From positions 223,501 through 287,500 of the forward strand of contig CALSSW010000005.1 of NCBI GenBank assembly GCA_943789105.1: DNA of 64,000 bases. The letters are read 5' to 3'. Of the stretch, positions 35,023 to 43,481 are shown piece after piece (positions within the stretch are counted from its first letter, which is position 1; every line of letters begins with the position of its first letter). The position numbers and the translations under genes were made by a program. The notes under the pieces were generated by a model, which saw only the letters and a program-made list of their open reading frames with translations, searched no databases and had not been told where the DNA came from. This stretch comes from an uncultured Ulvibacter sp. (lineage in GTDB: Bacteria > Bacteroidota > Bacteroidia > Flavobacteriales > Flavobacteriaceae).

Positions 35023-36468
35023 TTAGTAATAGGTGTATCTTCTTACCTTGGATATATGTTTTGCAAGTCTAATAACTTGGTGGCTATACCCATATTCGTT
35101 ATCATACCATACATAGATTACAATGTTTTTTCCATCTTTTGCAACAATAGTAGCATTGCTATCAAATATGGAAGGCGCAGAGGATCCAACAATATCACTA
35201 GAAACTAACTCATTGTTTAATGAGTATTTAATTTGTTCTACAAGGTTTCCTTCTAGTGCGTATTTTTTTAAGGTTGCATTCAACTGCTTAACAGTTGTCT
35301 GCTTTTCTAACTCTAATTTTAAAATTGCCAATGATCCGTTTGGTACAGGAACTCTAATTGCATTGGAGGTTAGTTTTCCTTCAAAAGATGGGAGTGCCTT
35401 AGTTACTGCTTTACCAGCACCTGTTTCTGTAATCACCATGTTTAGAGCTGCTGCACGACCACGACGATGCTTTTTATGCATGTTGTCTACCAGGTTTTGA
35501 TCATTGGTGTAGGCGTGTATGGTCTCTAGGTGTCCTTGCACTACTCCAAAACTATCTTCAATAGCTTTTAAAACAGGAGTGATAGCATTTGTTGTACAAG
35601 AAGCTGCTGAGAAAATATCTGTATCGTCGGGGTTGTTCTGGGTGTGATTCACACCGTGGACAATATTTGGAATCCCTGCTCCTGGAGCTGTGAGTAACAC
35701 TTTGCTAGCTCCAGTAGGGATTAAGTGACGGCTTAATTCTTCTTTATTTCTAAAAGCACCTGTGTTGTCTATAATTAAAGCATCTTGGACACCATATTTT
35801 GTGTAATCAATATCTTCAGGGCCTTTGGCAGAAATCATGTGTACCGTTGTACCGTTAATAATTAATGCGCTTTTTTTTGCATCAACAATTACAGTTCCTG
35901 GAAAATCTCCATGAACAGAATCATACTTTAATAAAGAAGCTCTTTTTTCTAGTACAGTTTGGTCTATAGCTCCACGTGTTACTATTGCTCTAAGACGCAT
36001 TAGGCTCCCTTGTCCTGTTCGTGTCATCAGCTCGCGAGCCAACAATCGGCCAATCCTACCAAAACCATAAAGTACTACATCTTTTGGAGTAATGTCTTGT
36101 TGATCTTTAGCGTTTTTTAATTTTTCTGACACAAAAGCAAGCGCATTGGTTTGTTTTTTCTCTAAGTGAAACTCATAGGTTAGTTTACCAATGTCAAGTT
36201 TTGCAGGAGGAAGGCTCAAGGTTTTAATTGCTTGAGCAATTTCTACTGAGTCAAAAATCGAGATAGGTTTTTCTACAAATTCTCCCGCATACTCATGAAG
36301 ATTTAAAATCTCACTAACATTTCTATCAATTAATTGATTGCGAAATATAATAAGCTCAATTGATTTGTCATACCATAAATCACTAATGATATTAATAAAA
36401 GAAACGGCTGCCTTGCGGCGATCTGTTTGAAAAGACAGTTCTTTTTCATAAACATTTTCAAAACTCAT
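35023..36468 (-). CDS. Glyceraldehyde-3-phosphate dehydrogenase, long form with N-terminal extension
   Basis: 481 residues, against about 335 for ordinary GAPDH. The extra 130 N-terminal residues are mainly helical and acidic. The NAD(P)-binding loop GFGRIGR is at 135-141 and the catalytic Cys291 in SAASCTTNAITPVL, followed by HAYTNDQNL and the C-terminal WYDNEYGYS. This long subtype is common in Bacteroidetes and some gammaproteobacteria beside a normal GapA and is often thought to work in gluconeogenesis or with NADP; that is family knowledge and is not shown here. A TACTTTTG element about 55 bases upstream (36521-36528, minus) may be its -7 box. Confidence 0.95.
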   Translation of the reverse strand: MSFENVYEKELSFQTDRRKAAVSFINIISDLWYDKSIELIIFRNQLIDRNVSEILNLHEYAGEFVEKPISIFDSVEIAQAIKTLSLPPAKLDIGKLTYEFHLEKKQTNALAFVSEKLKNAKDQQDITPKDVVLYGFGRIGRLLARELMTRTGQGSLMRLRAIVTRGAIDQTVLEKRASLLKYDSVHGDFPGTVIVDAKKSALIINGTTVHMISAKGPEDIDYTKYGVQDALIIDNTGAFRNKEELSRHLIPTGASKVLLTAPGAGIPNIVHGVNHTQNNPDDTDIFSAASCTTNAITPVLKAIEDSFGVVQGHLETIHAYTNDQNLVDNMHKKHRRGRAAALNMVITETGAGKAVTKALPSFEGKLTSNAIRVPVPNGSLAILKLELEKQTTVKQLNATLKKYALEGNLVEQIKYSLNNELVSSDIVGSSAPSIFDSNATIVAKDGKNIVIYVWYDNEYGYSHQVIRLAKHISKVRRYTYY

Positions 36469-36571
36469 AAAGGTTGGTTTAGGTGTTTTTTAAAACAAAA
36501 ATGGTTGTTTAAATCTTGCGCAAAAGTAATTATTTTCTTGGGTTTTGAGTGTAAAACAATATAAAAATATA

Positions 36572-36587
36572 GCTCCTGTGTAGGAGC
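36572..36587. repeat. Small perfect hairpin upstream of the GAPDH gene
   Basis: GCTCCT-GTGT-AGGAGC, 6-bp arms and a 4-base loop, between htrA and the GAPDH gene. No T-run follows, so it is not a standard terminator; it may be a regulatory or mRNA-end structure. Confidence 0.35.
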
Positions 36588-36628
36588 GTACTATAGGGTA
36601 TGGTCTACAAACGCGATCGTTGTTTTTC

Positions 36629-38029
36629 TTATCTAAAAATATAACTGAATGTCTCTGCTTTTTTATTGATAAAGGTCATCTTTATAGGTTGTGATGCATC
36701 ACGATTGTTAATGATTTCTCTTACATCATTTATGTTTTTAACGGCAATGTCATCTAGTTTTGTTATTATGTTTCCTTGCAATGCAAACCTTGATATATCT
36801 GTCCTTAAAACTCTTTTTATAGAAACACCTCCGTTAATATTATACCGTTTTAAAGCATCTGGAAGAACTTCTGCTACCTCAATACCGATATCTTTAATTT
36901 CATACACTTCTAGTTTTTTAAGTACCACCTCTACGATTTGTTGATTTCCATTTCTAACCACTTTTATACCTACAGTATCATTTGGTCTTTTGCTTCCCAG
37001 ATATCCTGTTAGGTCTGCAAATTTTCCTATTTCAATTCCATCAAGCTCAATGATAACGTCCCCTTTTTTTAAGCCCCCTTTTTCTGCAGCACCTCCTTTT
37101 TCTATACTAGCTACGAAGACTCCTTTGGTTTGATTTATATCTAGTTTAGATGCAATTTCACTGTTTAAACTACTTGCGGAGATACCTAAGATAGCTTGTT
37201 GTACCTCTCCAAATTCAAGTATGTCTTCAACAACCTTACGTGCAATATTACTGGGTACTGCAAAAGAATACCCTACGTAAGAGCCCGTCTGGCTTGTAAT
37301 TGCAGTATTAATACCTATGAGTTCGCCTTTTGTATTAACCAAGGCACCACCGCTATTGCCTCTATTTACAGCTGCATCTGTTTGTATGAAAGATTGTGAT
37401 TTACCATCTGTTTGATCTAAGTCTCTAGATTTTGCACTTACAATACCCGCGGTAACTGTTGAGGTGAGTCTAAATGGATTGCCAACTGCCAACACCCACT
37501 CTCCAAGTTTTACATTATTTGAGTCGCTAAAAGCAATGTAAGGGAATAGATTGTCTGACTCTATTTTTAGTAGTGCAATATCTGTTTTTGGGTCTGTGCC
37601 TACAACACTTGCTGTATACTTTGTATTGTCATTTAAAGTAACTTCCAATTGTGACGCATTATCAATAACATGGTTATTTGTAATAATATATCCATCTGGA
37701 CTTATAATAACACCACTACCACTTCCTTGCTGTAGTGTTGGTCTTCCATTGCCCCGAATGTATTCCATCATGGTGGTAGGAGTCTTGCTTATGGTTGTAC
37801 TTATTACATGTACTACCGCATCAACTGTTTTTTCTGCAGCTAGACTAAAATCTACCGCTTTATTAGAACTATCTGAAGTGTATTTTGTGGGTGTAAAGTC
37901 TATGGCTTGTAAAGCACTTGTTACTGCTTTATAATTTGAGTCTGTTTTTGTTTCAAGTATTTTGTATCCTCCAACAGATACTGCCCCTGCAACAAGAGCA
38001 ACCGAAAATAATTTTATTGTCTGTTTCAT
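36629..38029 (-). CDS. Periplasmic serine protease, DegP/HtrA family
   Basis: 466 residues. An N-terminal membrane or signal segment (LFSVALVAGAVSVGGY) is followed by an S1C trypsin-like domain with the triad His120 (TNNHVID), Asp150 (KTDIALLKI) and Ser226 (NRGNSGGAL). Two PDZ-like domains follow (about 275-370 and 380-460; the second is degenerate). It degrades or refolds misfolded envelope proteins. Single gene upstream of, and divergent from, dapF. Confidence 0.95.
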   Translation of the reverse strand: MKQTIKLFSVALVAGAVSVGGYKILETKTDSNYKAVTSALQAIDFTPTKYTSDSSNKAVDFSLAAEKTVDAVVHVISTTISKTPTTMMEYIRGNGRPTLQQGSGSGVIISPDGYIITNNHVIDNASQLEVTLNDNTKYTASVVGTDPKTDIALLKIESDNLFPYIAFSDSNNVKLGEWVLAVGNPFRLTSTVTAGIVSAKSRDLDQTDGKSQSFIQTDAAVNRGNSGGALVNTKGELIGINTAITSQTGSYVGYSFAVPSNIARKVVEDILEFGEVQQAILGISASSLNSEIASKLDINQTKGVFVASIEKGGAAEKGGLKKGDVIIELDGIEIGKFADLTGYLGSKRPNDTVGIKVVRNGNQQIVEVVLKKLEVYEIKDIGIEVAEVLPDALKRYNINGGVSIKRVLRTDISRFALQGNIITKLDDIAVKNINDVREIINNRDASQPIKMTFINKKAETFSYIFR

Positions 38030-38126
38030 AGATTTATAATGTGTTTAAAAAGTAATAACATTAAGAAGACGCAATTTATTTTAATGTATTTCAAAAATTA
38101 ACATTCCTTAACATATCAGTATTTCA

Positions 38127-38134
38127 TACCTTTG
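38127..38134 (+). promoter_or_regulatory. -7 element abutting the dapF start
   Basis: TACCTTTG fits TAnnTTTG and ends 6 bases before the dapF ATG, so transcription from it would give a leaderless or nearly leaderless mRNA. No good -33 TTG is visible. Confidence 0.35.
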
Positions 38135-38139
38135 TGAGT

Positions 38140-38916
38140 ATGCAAATTCCATTTTACAAATATCAAGGTACAGGTAACGATTTTGTGTTGATAGACAACC
38201 GACAACAAAACTTCCCAAAAAATGATACTATTTTAATTGCCCAGTTTTGCGACAGGAAGTTTGGAGTAGGGGCAGATGGACTCATTGTTTTAGAGCAGCA
38301 TCCAACCCTAGATTTTTCAATGGTGTATTACAATGCAGATGGCAATCAAAGCTCAATGTGTGGTAATGGTGGTAGGTGTGTAGTGCATTTTGCTGCATTT
38401 TTGGGAATAATAGAAACTCAAACAGCCTTTATGGCCATTGACGGAGTGCATCATGCCAGTATACAAGATGACAAGGTAGCACTACACATGACAGATGTAT
38501 CACACATTGAAAACCATAAACAGTATAGTTTTTTAAACACGGGTTCTCCCCATCATGTAGAAATGGTCGCTAACCTAGAAGATTTAAACGTTGTTGATAA
38601 AGGACGTGCTATAAGAAATAACAGCTACGGTACTGCTGGGGCTAATATTAATTTTGTCTCTAAAATTTCTGGAGACACCTTTAGTGTAAGAACCTACGAG
38701 CGGGGTGTAGAAGATGAAACCCTCTCTTGTGGTACGGGAGTAACAGCGGTTGCACTAGTGATGTTTGACACAAAACAAACTGACAGCTCAAAAATTTATT
38801 TAAAAACACCGGGAGGTGAATTGTGTGTTTGTTTTGATAAAAAAGAACAGACCTACACCAATATTATACTAACCGGACCTGCAATACAAGTCTATAGAGG
38901 GACCTGTGAACTATGA
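38140..38916 (+). CDS. dapF: Diaminopimelate epimerase
   Basis: 258 residues. It converts LL- to meso-diaminopimelate for lysine and peptidoglycan synthesis. Both catalytic cysteines are visible: Cys74 in SSMCGNGGRC and Cys197 in ETLSCGTGVTAVA, with YQGTGNDFVLID at the start. The ATG is preferred over a GTG 6 bases earlier, since that GTG is part of the apparent -7 promoter element. The stop overlaps the GNAT gene start by 4 bases (ATGA); mltG follows, so the transcript combines wall precursor synthesis and wall cleavage. Confidence 0.97.
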   Translation: MQIPFYKYQGTGNDFVLIDNRQQNFPKNDTILIAQFCDRKFGVGADGLIVLEQHPTLDFSMVYYNADGNQSSMCGNGGRCVVHFAAFLGIIETQTAFMAIDGVHHASIQDDKVALHMTDVSHIENHKQYSFLNTGSPHHVEMVANLEDLNVVDKGRAIRNNSYGTAGANINFVSKISGDTFSVRTYERGVEDETLSCGTGVTAVALVMFDTKQTDSSKIYLKTPGGELCVCFDKKEQTYTNIILTGPAIQVYRGTCEL

Positions 38917-39443
38917 TCTTACAAGAAAAAAACATACACCTTCGCGCCCTGGAACCTACAGATTTAGATTTTTTGTATGCCCTAGAGAATGACACCAATC
39001 TATGGAATGTTAGTGATACCATTACTCCTTTTTCTAAATATGTGTTAACCCGTTATCTAGAAAATAGCCACCGTGATATATTTCATGTAAAGCAGGTGCG
39101 TTTAATGATAGAACACTCACAAACAAAACAGCCTCTGGGTTGTATAGACTTGTTTGATTTTAACCCTCAGCATCACAGAGTTGGAGTAGGGCTCGTTATT
39201 TTTGACCCAGCCCATCGGTCAAAGGGCTTTGCTACTCAAAGTTTGAAATTAATTTGCCAGTATGCCAAAGAGCATTTGCAAGTACATCAAATTTTCGCAA
39301 ATATATCTGAGCAAAACAAAGAGAGTATCTCCTTGTTTGAAAAGGCAGGATTTTTAAAAAAAGGTGTTAAAAAAGATTGGATTTATCACCAAGGAACCTA
39401 TAAAGATCAATTCTTGTATCAATATATAGTAGCAGATAATTAG
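38913..39443 (+). CDS. GNAT family N-acetyltransferase, RimJ/RimL-like
   Basis: 176 residues. An N-terminal LRALEPTDLDFLYALEND (RimJ/RimL type), a beta strand with GCIDLFDFNPQHHRVGVGLVI, the acetyl-CoA loop HRSKGFATQSL and the C-terminal FEKAGFLKKGVKKDW are in the expected order. It transfers acetyl from acetyl-CoA to an amine; the substrate is unknown. Translationally coupled to dapF by a 4-base overlap, mltG 19 bases downstream. Confidence 0.92.
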   Translation: MILQEKNIHLRALEPTDLDFLYALENDTNLWNVSDTITPFSKYVLTRYLENSHRDIFHVKQVRLMIEHSQTKQPLGCIDLFDFNPQHHRVGVGLVIFDPAHRSKGFATQSLKLICQYAKEHLQVHQIFANISEQNKESISLFEKAGFLKKGVKKDWIYHQGTYKDQFLYQYIVADN

Positions 39444-39462
39444 ATTAAAAATAGTAAACCCC

Positions 39463-40506
39463 ATGTATTTAAAGAAAATTTTATTGACAGTAGTTTTACT
39501 AGGCTTAGTTGGGATGGCAGGTTTTTCATACTATGTATACCAAAATATATTTACTCCCAATACAGGGTTTAACAACCCACAGGCACATGTTTTTATACCT
39601 ACAGGTGCCACATTTAAAATGGTACAAGAAGAATTGAGCCCGCTGCTAAAAGACATGAGTACTTTTGTTGCTGTTGCCCAAAGAAAAGGATATAGTTCAA
39701 ATATCAAAGCAGGGCATTTCATCATTAAAAAAGGGAGTAATAACAATGAAATAATAAATAGTATTAGATCTGGAAATATTCCTGTTACTATAAAATTTAA
39801 CAACCAAGAAAGACTAGAGAATCTTGCTGGTCATCTAGCCAAACAAATAGAGTTAGATAGTGCCTCTTTACTTAGCGCCATGTTGGATGAAGCTTTTTTA
39901 AAGGCTTCCGGGTTTACTCAAGATACTGCACTTGGCATGTACATTGCCAATAGCTATGAGGTATATTGGAATACAAGCCCTAAAGCATTTTGCCAGAAAA
40001 TGCTTAAAGAGTACAATGCCTTCTGGAATACCTCTAGAGTAGCCAAAGCCAAAGCAATTTCTCTCTCAAAAGATCAAGTAATGGCATTGGCGGCTATTGT
40101 ACAAAAAGAAACGGCTATGATACAGGAGAGGCCAACGGTGGCTGGCTTGTATCTCAATAGACTTGAAAAGGGAATGCTATTACAGGCAGATCCTACCGTT
40201 ATTTTTGCCAAAAAGAAACAAGAAAATAATTTTAACCAAGTAATAAAACGTGTCTTGTTTAAAGATCTAACTATTGCCTCGCCCTATAACACTTATAGAT
40301 ATTCTGGAGTACCACCCGGGCCTATTACCATGCCAGATGTTTCTGCTATAGATGGGGTGTTAAACTATAATAAACACGGATTTTACTATATGGTTGCAGA
40401 TGTTGAGAATTTTGGATATCACAAATTTGCTAAAACCCTATCTGCCCATAACAGAAATAAAAAGCAGTATGTAAACTGGATTAACAAGCAAGGAGTAAAA
40501 AGGTAG
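39463..40506 (+). CDS. mltG: Endolytic peptidoglycan transglycosylase MltG
   Basis: 347 residues, one N-terminal membrane helix (LLTVVLLGLVGMAGFSYYVY), a LysM-like region (IPTGATFKMVQEEL), then the YceG domain with LAAIVQKETAM, ERPTVAGLYLNRL, LQADPTV and SPYNTYRYSGVPPGPI. MltG cuts nascent glycan strands and ends their elongation; it is bound to the inner membrane facing the periplasm. Downstream of dapF and the acetyltransferase; its stop is 7 bases from the convergent ftsE stop. Confidence 0.95.
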   Translation: MYLKKILLTVVLLGLVGMAGFSYYVYQNIFTPNTGFNNPQAHVFIPTGATFKMVQEELSPLLKDMSTFVAVAQRKGYSSNIKAGHFIIKKGSNNNEIINSIRSGNIPVTIKFNNQERLENLAGHLAKQIELDSASLLSAMLDEAFLKASGFTQDTALGMYIANSYEVYWNTSPKAFCQKMLKEYNAFWNTSRVAKAKAISLSKDQVMALAAIVQKETAMIQERPTVAGLYLNRLEKGMLLQADPTVIFAKKKQENNFNQVIKRVLFKDLTIASPYNTYRYSGVPPGPITMPDVSAIDGVLNYNKHGFYYMVADVENFGYHKFAKTLSAHNRNKKQYVNWINKQGVKR

Positions 40507-40527
40507 TTTTGTGTTACACCTTTTTTT
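40497..40527. terminator. Bidirectional terminator between mltG and ftsE
   Basis: AAAAAGGT...ACCTTTTTTT arms of 8 bp with a loop of 13 bases overlap both convergent gene ends. Weak stem but good T-runs on both sides. Confidence 0.5.
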
Positions 40528-41197
40528 GTACTACCTCAAATAATTGTCCTTGGTCACACTTTAAGGTCTTTGAAGGGTATTTTAATAGCAGGGCATAATC
40601 ATGTGTTGCCATTAAAATAGTGTTGCCATTATTATTAATCTCTTGCAACACCTCCATAACTTCAACACTGGTTTGTGGATCTAGATTACCCGTTGGCTCA
40701 TCTGCTAGTATTAGTTCTGGGTCATTTAACAAAGCTCTTGCAATGGCAATGCGCTGCTGCTCTCCGCCAGATAACTCGTACGGAAATTTTAAGTTTTTGG
40801 ATTTCATACCAACTTTATCCAACACCTGATCAATTTTAAGATTCATTTCTTTCTTGTCTTTCCAACCTGTGGCGGTTAACACAAAAAGTAAGTTGTCTTT
40901 AACGGTGCGGTCATTTAGTAATTTAAAATCTTGAAATACCACTCCTAATTTTCTTCTTAAAAATGGAATATCATTTTCTTTTAAGGTGCTCAAATCATAC
41001 CCTACAATAGTACCATCTCCTTTACTTAAAGGTAAATCACCGTAGAGAGTTTTCATAAAACTACTTTTACCGGTTCCAGTTTTACCAATAAGGTATACAA
41101 ATTCTCCTTTCTCTATGCGTATAGACACATCATCAAGAATTAAATTTTCTTTTTGAAAAATGGAGGCATTTGTAAGTTCTAAAACTGCTTGAGACAT
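40514..41197 (-). CDS. ftsE: Cell-division ABC ATPase FtsE-like
   Basis: 227 residues. Walker A GKTGTGKSSFM, signature LSGGEQQRIAIARALL, Walker B LILADEPTGNLDP and the His of TLMATHDYALL. FtsE-like features are YLIGKTGTGKSS and VFQDFKLLNDRTV. With FtsX it activates periplasmic amidases for cell separation. No ftsX is next to it in this window, so the assignment rests on sequence; LolD/MacB-like ATPases are the alternative. Confidence 0.85.
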   Translation of the reverse strand: MSQAVLELTNASIFQKENLILDDVSIRIEKGEFVYLIGKTGTGKSSFMKTLYGDLPLSKGDGTIVGYDLSTLKENDIPFLRRKLGVVFQDFKLLNDRTVKDNLLFVLTATGWKDKKEMNLKIDQVLDKVGMKSKNLKFPYELSGGEQQRIAIARALLNDPELILADEPTGNLDPQTSVEVMEVLQEINNNGNTILMATHDYALLLKYPSKTLKCDQGQLFEVVQKKV

Positions 41198-41232
41198 GTA
41201 CTAGTATTTTTTAACAAATATAATAGAAAGTG

Positions 41233-42900
41233 TTAGTTATCTTCTTTATAAGATGCATACTTTTTAATAGGAGATGGGCTACACTCCTTGGGGCTAATAT
41301 TTGGGTCAATAGCTAGTTTTATAAAACCATTTGTATTGGGTTTTAAATGGGTTCCTGGCTTTAAAATAATTTCATTTTTTGCTTTAAAATCTACCGTGGC
41401 GTCTTCTCTAAAGGTTTGGTTTTTAATTTCTATACTATTTTGTGCACTAGAGAGGGTAAAATCAAATCTGTAAAAATCTCGGTTACTTATACCCACTGTA
41501 GCTAAAGGGTCTTGCATCTGCTCAGACATCTTAACAGCTCGGTAGGCGTTCACTCTTCCAGCGCCCATTAGGCCTTTGTAAGGCTCATTACCTGTGAGGT
41601 TTTCAACCCCTTTTGAAGATAGTTTTAAAATACTTTCTACCTCATACGAACTCAAACAGTAATTTATAGACCACATTAGGCCAATTATACCAGTAACAAA
41701 AGGAGCAGCACTCGAAGAGGCGCCACCGTATAGTGTTTTCTCTCCGCAAATATCATGACCCAATAAATACCCCTCTCTTGGGGCTACCAAATCTACAGCC
41801 TTGTTCATTTGCACTCCTTTTTCAATTTCTGTAGGGGTAAGGGTGCCTTGGTCTGAAACATAAAAATAACCAGCTCTTCTGTCTTTTACTTGTTTGGTTA
41901 GCTTTCTTCCTTCATGTTCAAATACCTGATCTGTGGTTTCTCTATTTATGGTGTATACCCCAGATACAGAAACTACTCTTTCAAAGGACGCAGGGTAGAG
42001 CAAGTCTCCCAGTTTTTTGCCATCTTTATTACAATCTGTTCCATTTCCGGCACCAGCCACGATTATAATGCCATCATCATACATTTCTTTAATGCGTTCT
42101 TGTATGTTTTCTTTGTATTTGCCACCCATTGTACACTTCGCCCAGCTAGCATTAATTACTTTGGCGCCAGCGGCAACGAGTTGTTCTATGTCGTTAAAAT
42201 TTCCGTAGCCATTGGCTATAACATCACAATTGGAGCAAATACCAGCCCTACCATAGCCATTATCCATGGTGGCAACAGCAATGGCAGCAACACTAGATCC
42301 ATGCGCGCATTTAAGGCCTTTAGTTGCATTGGAGTATTTTAGGTAATTGCGTATGCGGCCTTTAAAATCTGGATCTAAAGAATCTATTTTAGCGTCTGAA
42401 ATACCCACAATTACTTGGCTGTTTCCGCGGGTTATCCCCCAAGCCTCTGGCGCCATAATCATGTCAAGATCATAGGCAGGGTAAGGAGCTCCAAGGTTTT
42501 TAACGGGGCTTGTAGTTCCATAATCATTAGGATAGTAGGCATTTTCTGTGGTAAAGAATTGACCAACACGGGTGTATTTGTCTGGAAAATTATACTGAAG
42601 TGAGCCTAGCAGTTCTGGATTATCTGTACTTATGGTATACACTGTTTTTAACAAATCGCGTTTGGTATTTGGGTATGCTTTTTTAAACCGAAATACCTTG
42701 TGGCTAGCATAAATTTTGGTTTCTCTATCACTAGCCATGCTTAATACAGCAATGGTGTTGTCTTTTTTTTCAGTGATTATTAGGGTCTGCGCATTAGAGA
42801 TATTTACATGAAAATACAGGCGCTCCAGATTTTCTGAATGTTGTTGAGACCAGCTCTGCCAAAAGCACGAAAGCAATAAGATCATTGCAATGGGTTTCAT
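41233..42900 (-). CDS. Secreted S8 (subtilisin-like) serine protease
   Basis: 555 residues. Signal peptide MKPIAMILLLSCFWQSWSQ, N-terminal prodomain-like stretch (about 25-140), then the subtilase domain with Asp170 (VGISDAKID), His200 (CAHGSS), oxyanion Asn286 (GAGNGTD) and the catalytic Ser in GGASSSAAPFVTG, probably Ser396. The last 80 residues are beta-rich (VDFKAKNEIILKPGTHLKP) and lack a clear T9SS tail. Six or more Cys suggest disulfides. Its start shares one base with the stop of the upstream coiled-coil gene (TAATG), so they are coupled. Confidence 0.92.
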   Translation of the reverse strand: MKPIAMILLLSCFWQSWSQQHSENLERLYFHVNISNAQTLIITEKKDNTIAVLSMASDRETKIYASHKVFRFKKAYPNTKRDLLKTVYTISTDNPELLGSLQYNFPDKYTRVGQFFTTENAYYPNDYGTTSPVKNLGAPYPAYDLDMIMAPEAWGITRGNSQVIVGISDAKIDSLDPDFKGRIRNYLKYSNATKGLKCAHGSSVAAIAVATMDNGYGRAGICSNCDVIANGYGNFNDIEQLVAAGAKVINASWAKCTMGGKYKENIQERIKEMYDDGIIIVAGAGNGTDCNKDGKKLGDLLYPASFERVVSVSGVYTINRETTDQVFEHEGRKLTKQVKDRRAGYFYVSDQGTLTPTEIEKGVQMNKAVDLVAPREGYLLGHDICGEKTLYGGASSSAAPFVTGIIGLMWSINYCLSSYEVESILKLSSKGVENLTGNEPYKGLMGAGRVNAYRAVKMSEQMQDPLATVGISNRDFYRFDFTLSSAQNSIEIKNQTFREDATVDFKAKNEIILKPGTHLKPNTNGFIKLAIDPNISPKECSPSPIKKYASYKEDN

Positions 42901-43370
42901 TACTCTTGTTTGGTTAAAAGATTGACTTGACTTTGCAATGCATCAAGCTGTTTTTGCTGCTGCAGGGTGTAGAGGGTAAGTTCCTCAATTTTTTGAAGTA
43001 ATAGCAAATTCATTTTTTTTAGTTCAAGACCATCTTCTTTTAATTTTTGTGCACTTGGAATCTCTGGCAGGTGATGGTTATCTTTTAAAAACGCCTCAAG
43101 GCTTTTTAAATCAAGCATACGGTAGTCACTTTTTAGGGTAGAGTATCCCTTGTAATAGCTTTCAAATACATAATCTGGTGCAACTGCTCCGTTGAGATCT
43201 ACCAATACTTCTTGGGTGTGAATTTTTCCTTTAACCGTAAGTTTTTGGTCTGGAGCGTTGGTGCCTATACCAATCATTCCATTTTTCTGTGTAATGGAAG
43301 AGAGGTTGTTTTGTGCCCCACAAGAGAGACTAACTATTAGTAGTAGTAGGCCAAGAGTTGATGTTTTCAT
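42900..43370 (-). CDS. Exported tail-fibre-like protein with C-terminal coiled coil
   Basis: 156 residues. Signal peptide ending SLSCGAQ, a short beta region GMIGIGTNAPDQKLTVKG as in phage tail-fibre and Bacteroidetes surface proteins, then the block FESYYKGYSTLKSDYRML, LEAFLKDNHHLPEIPSA and a C-terminal helix rich in Leu and Gln (LQQQKQLDALQSQVNLL) likely to form a coiled coil. In flavobacteria such modules often end large secreted proteins; here it is stand-alone. First gene of a pair with an S8 protease. Confidence 0.85.
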   Translation of the reverse strand: MKTSTLGLLLLIVSLSCGAQNNLSSITQKNGMIGIGTNAPDQKLTVKGKIHTQEVLVDLNGAVAPDYVFESYYKGYSTLKSDYRMLDLKSLEAFLKDNHHLPEIPSAQKLKEDGLELKKMNLLLLQKIEELTLYTLQQQKQLDALQSQVNLLTKQE

Positions 43371-43481
43371 GATGTTGGTATTTTATTTGTTTAAAAGTAC
43401 AGCATTTTTTCTTTACTGATAAGGTGTTTTTGTTAGGCTAATATATAATATATTTGATAGTACCGTTTTTAAACATTTGCT

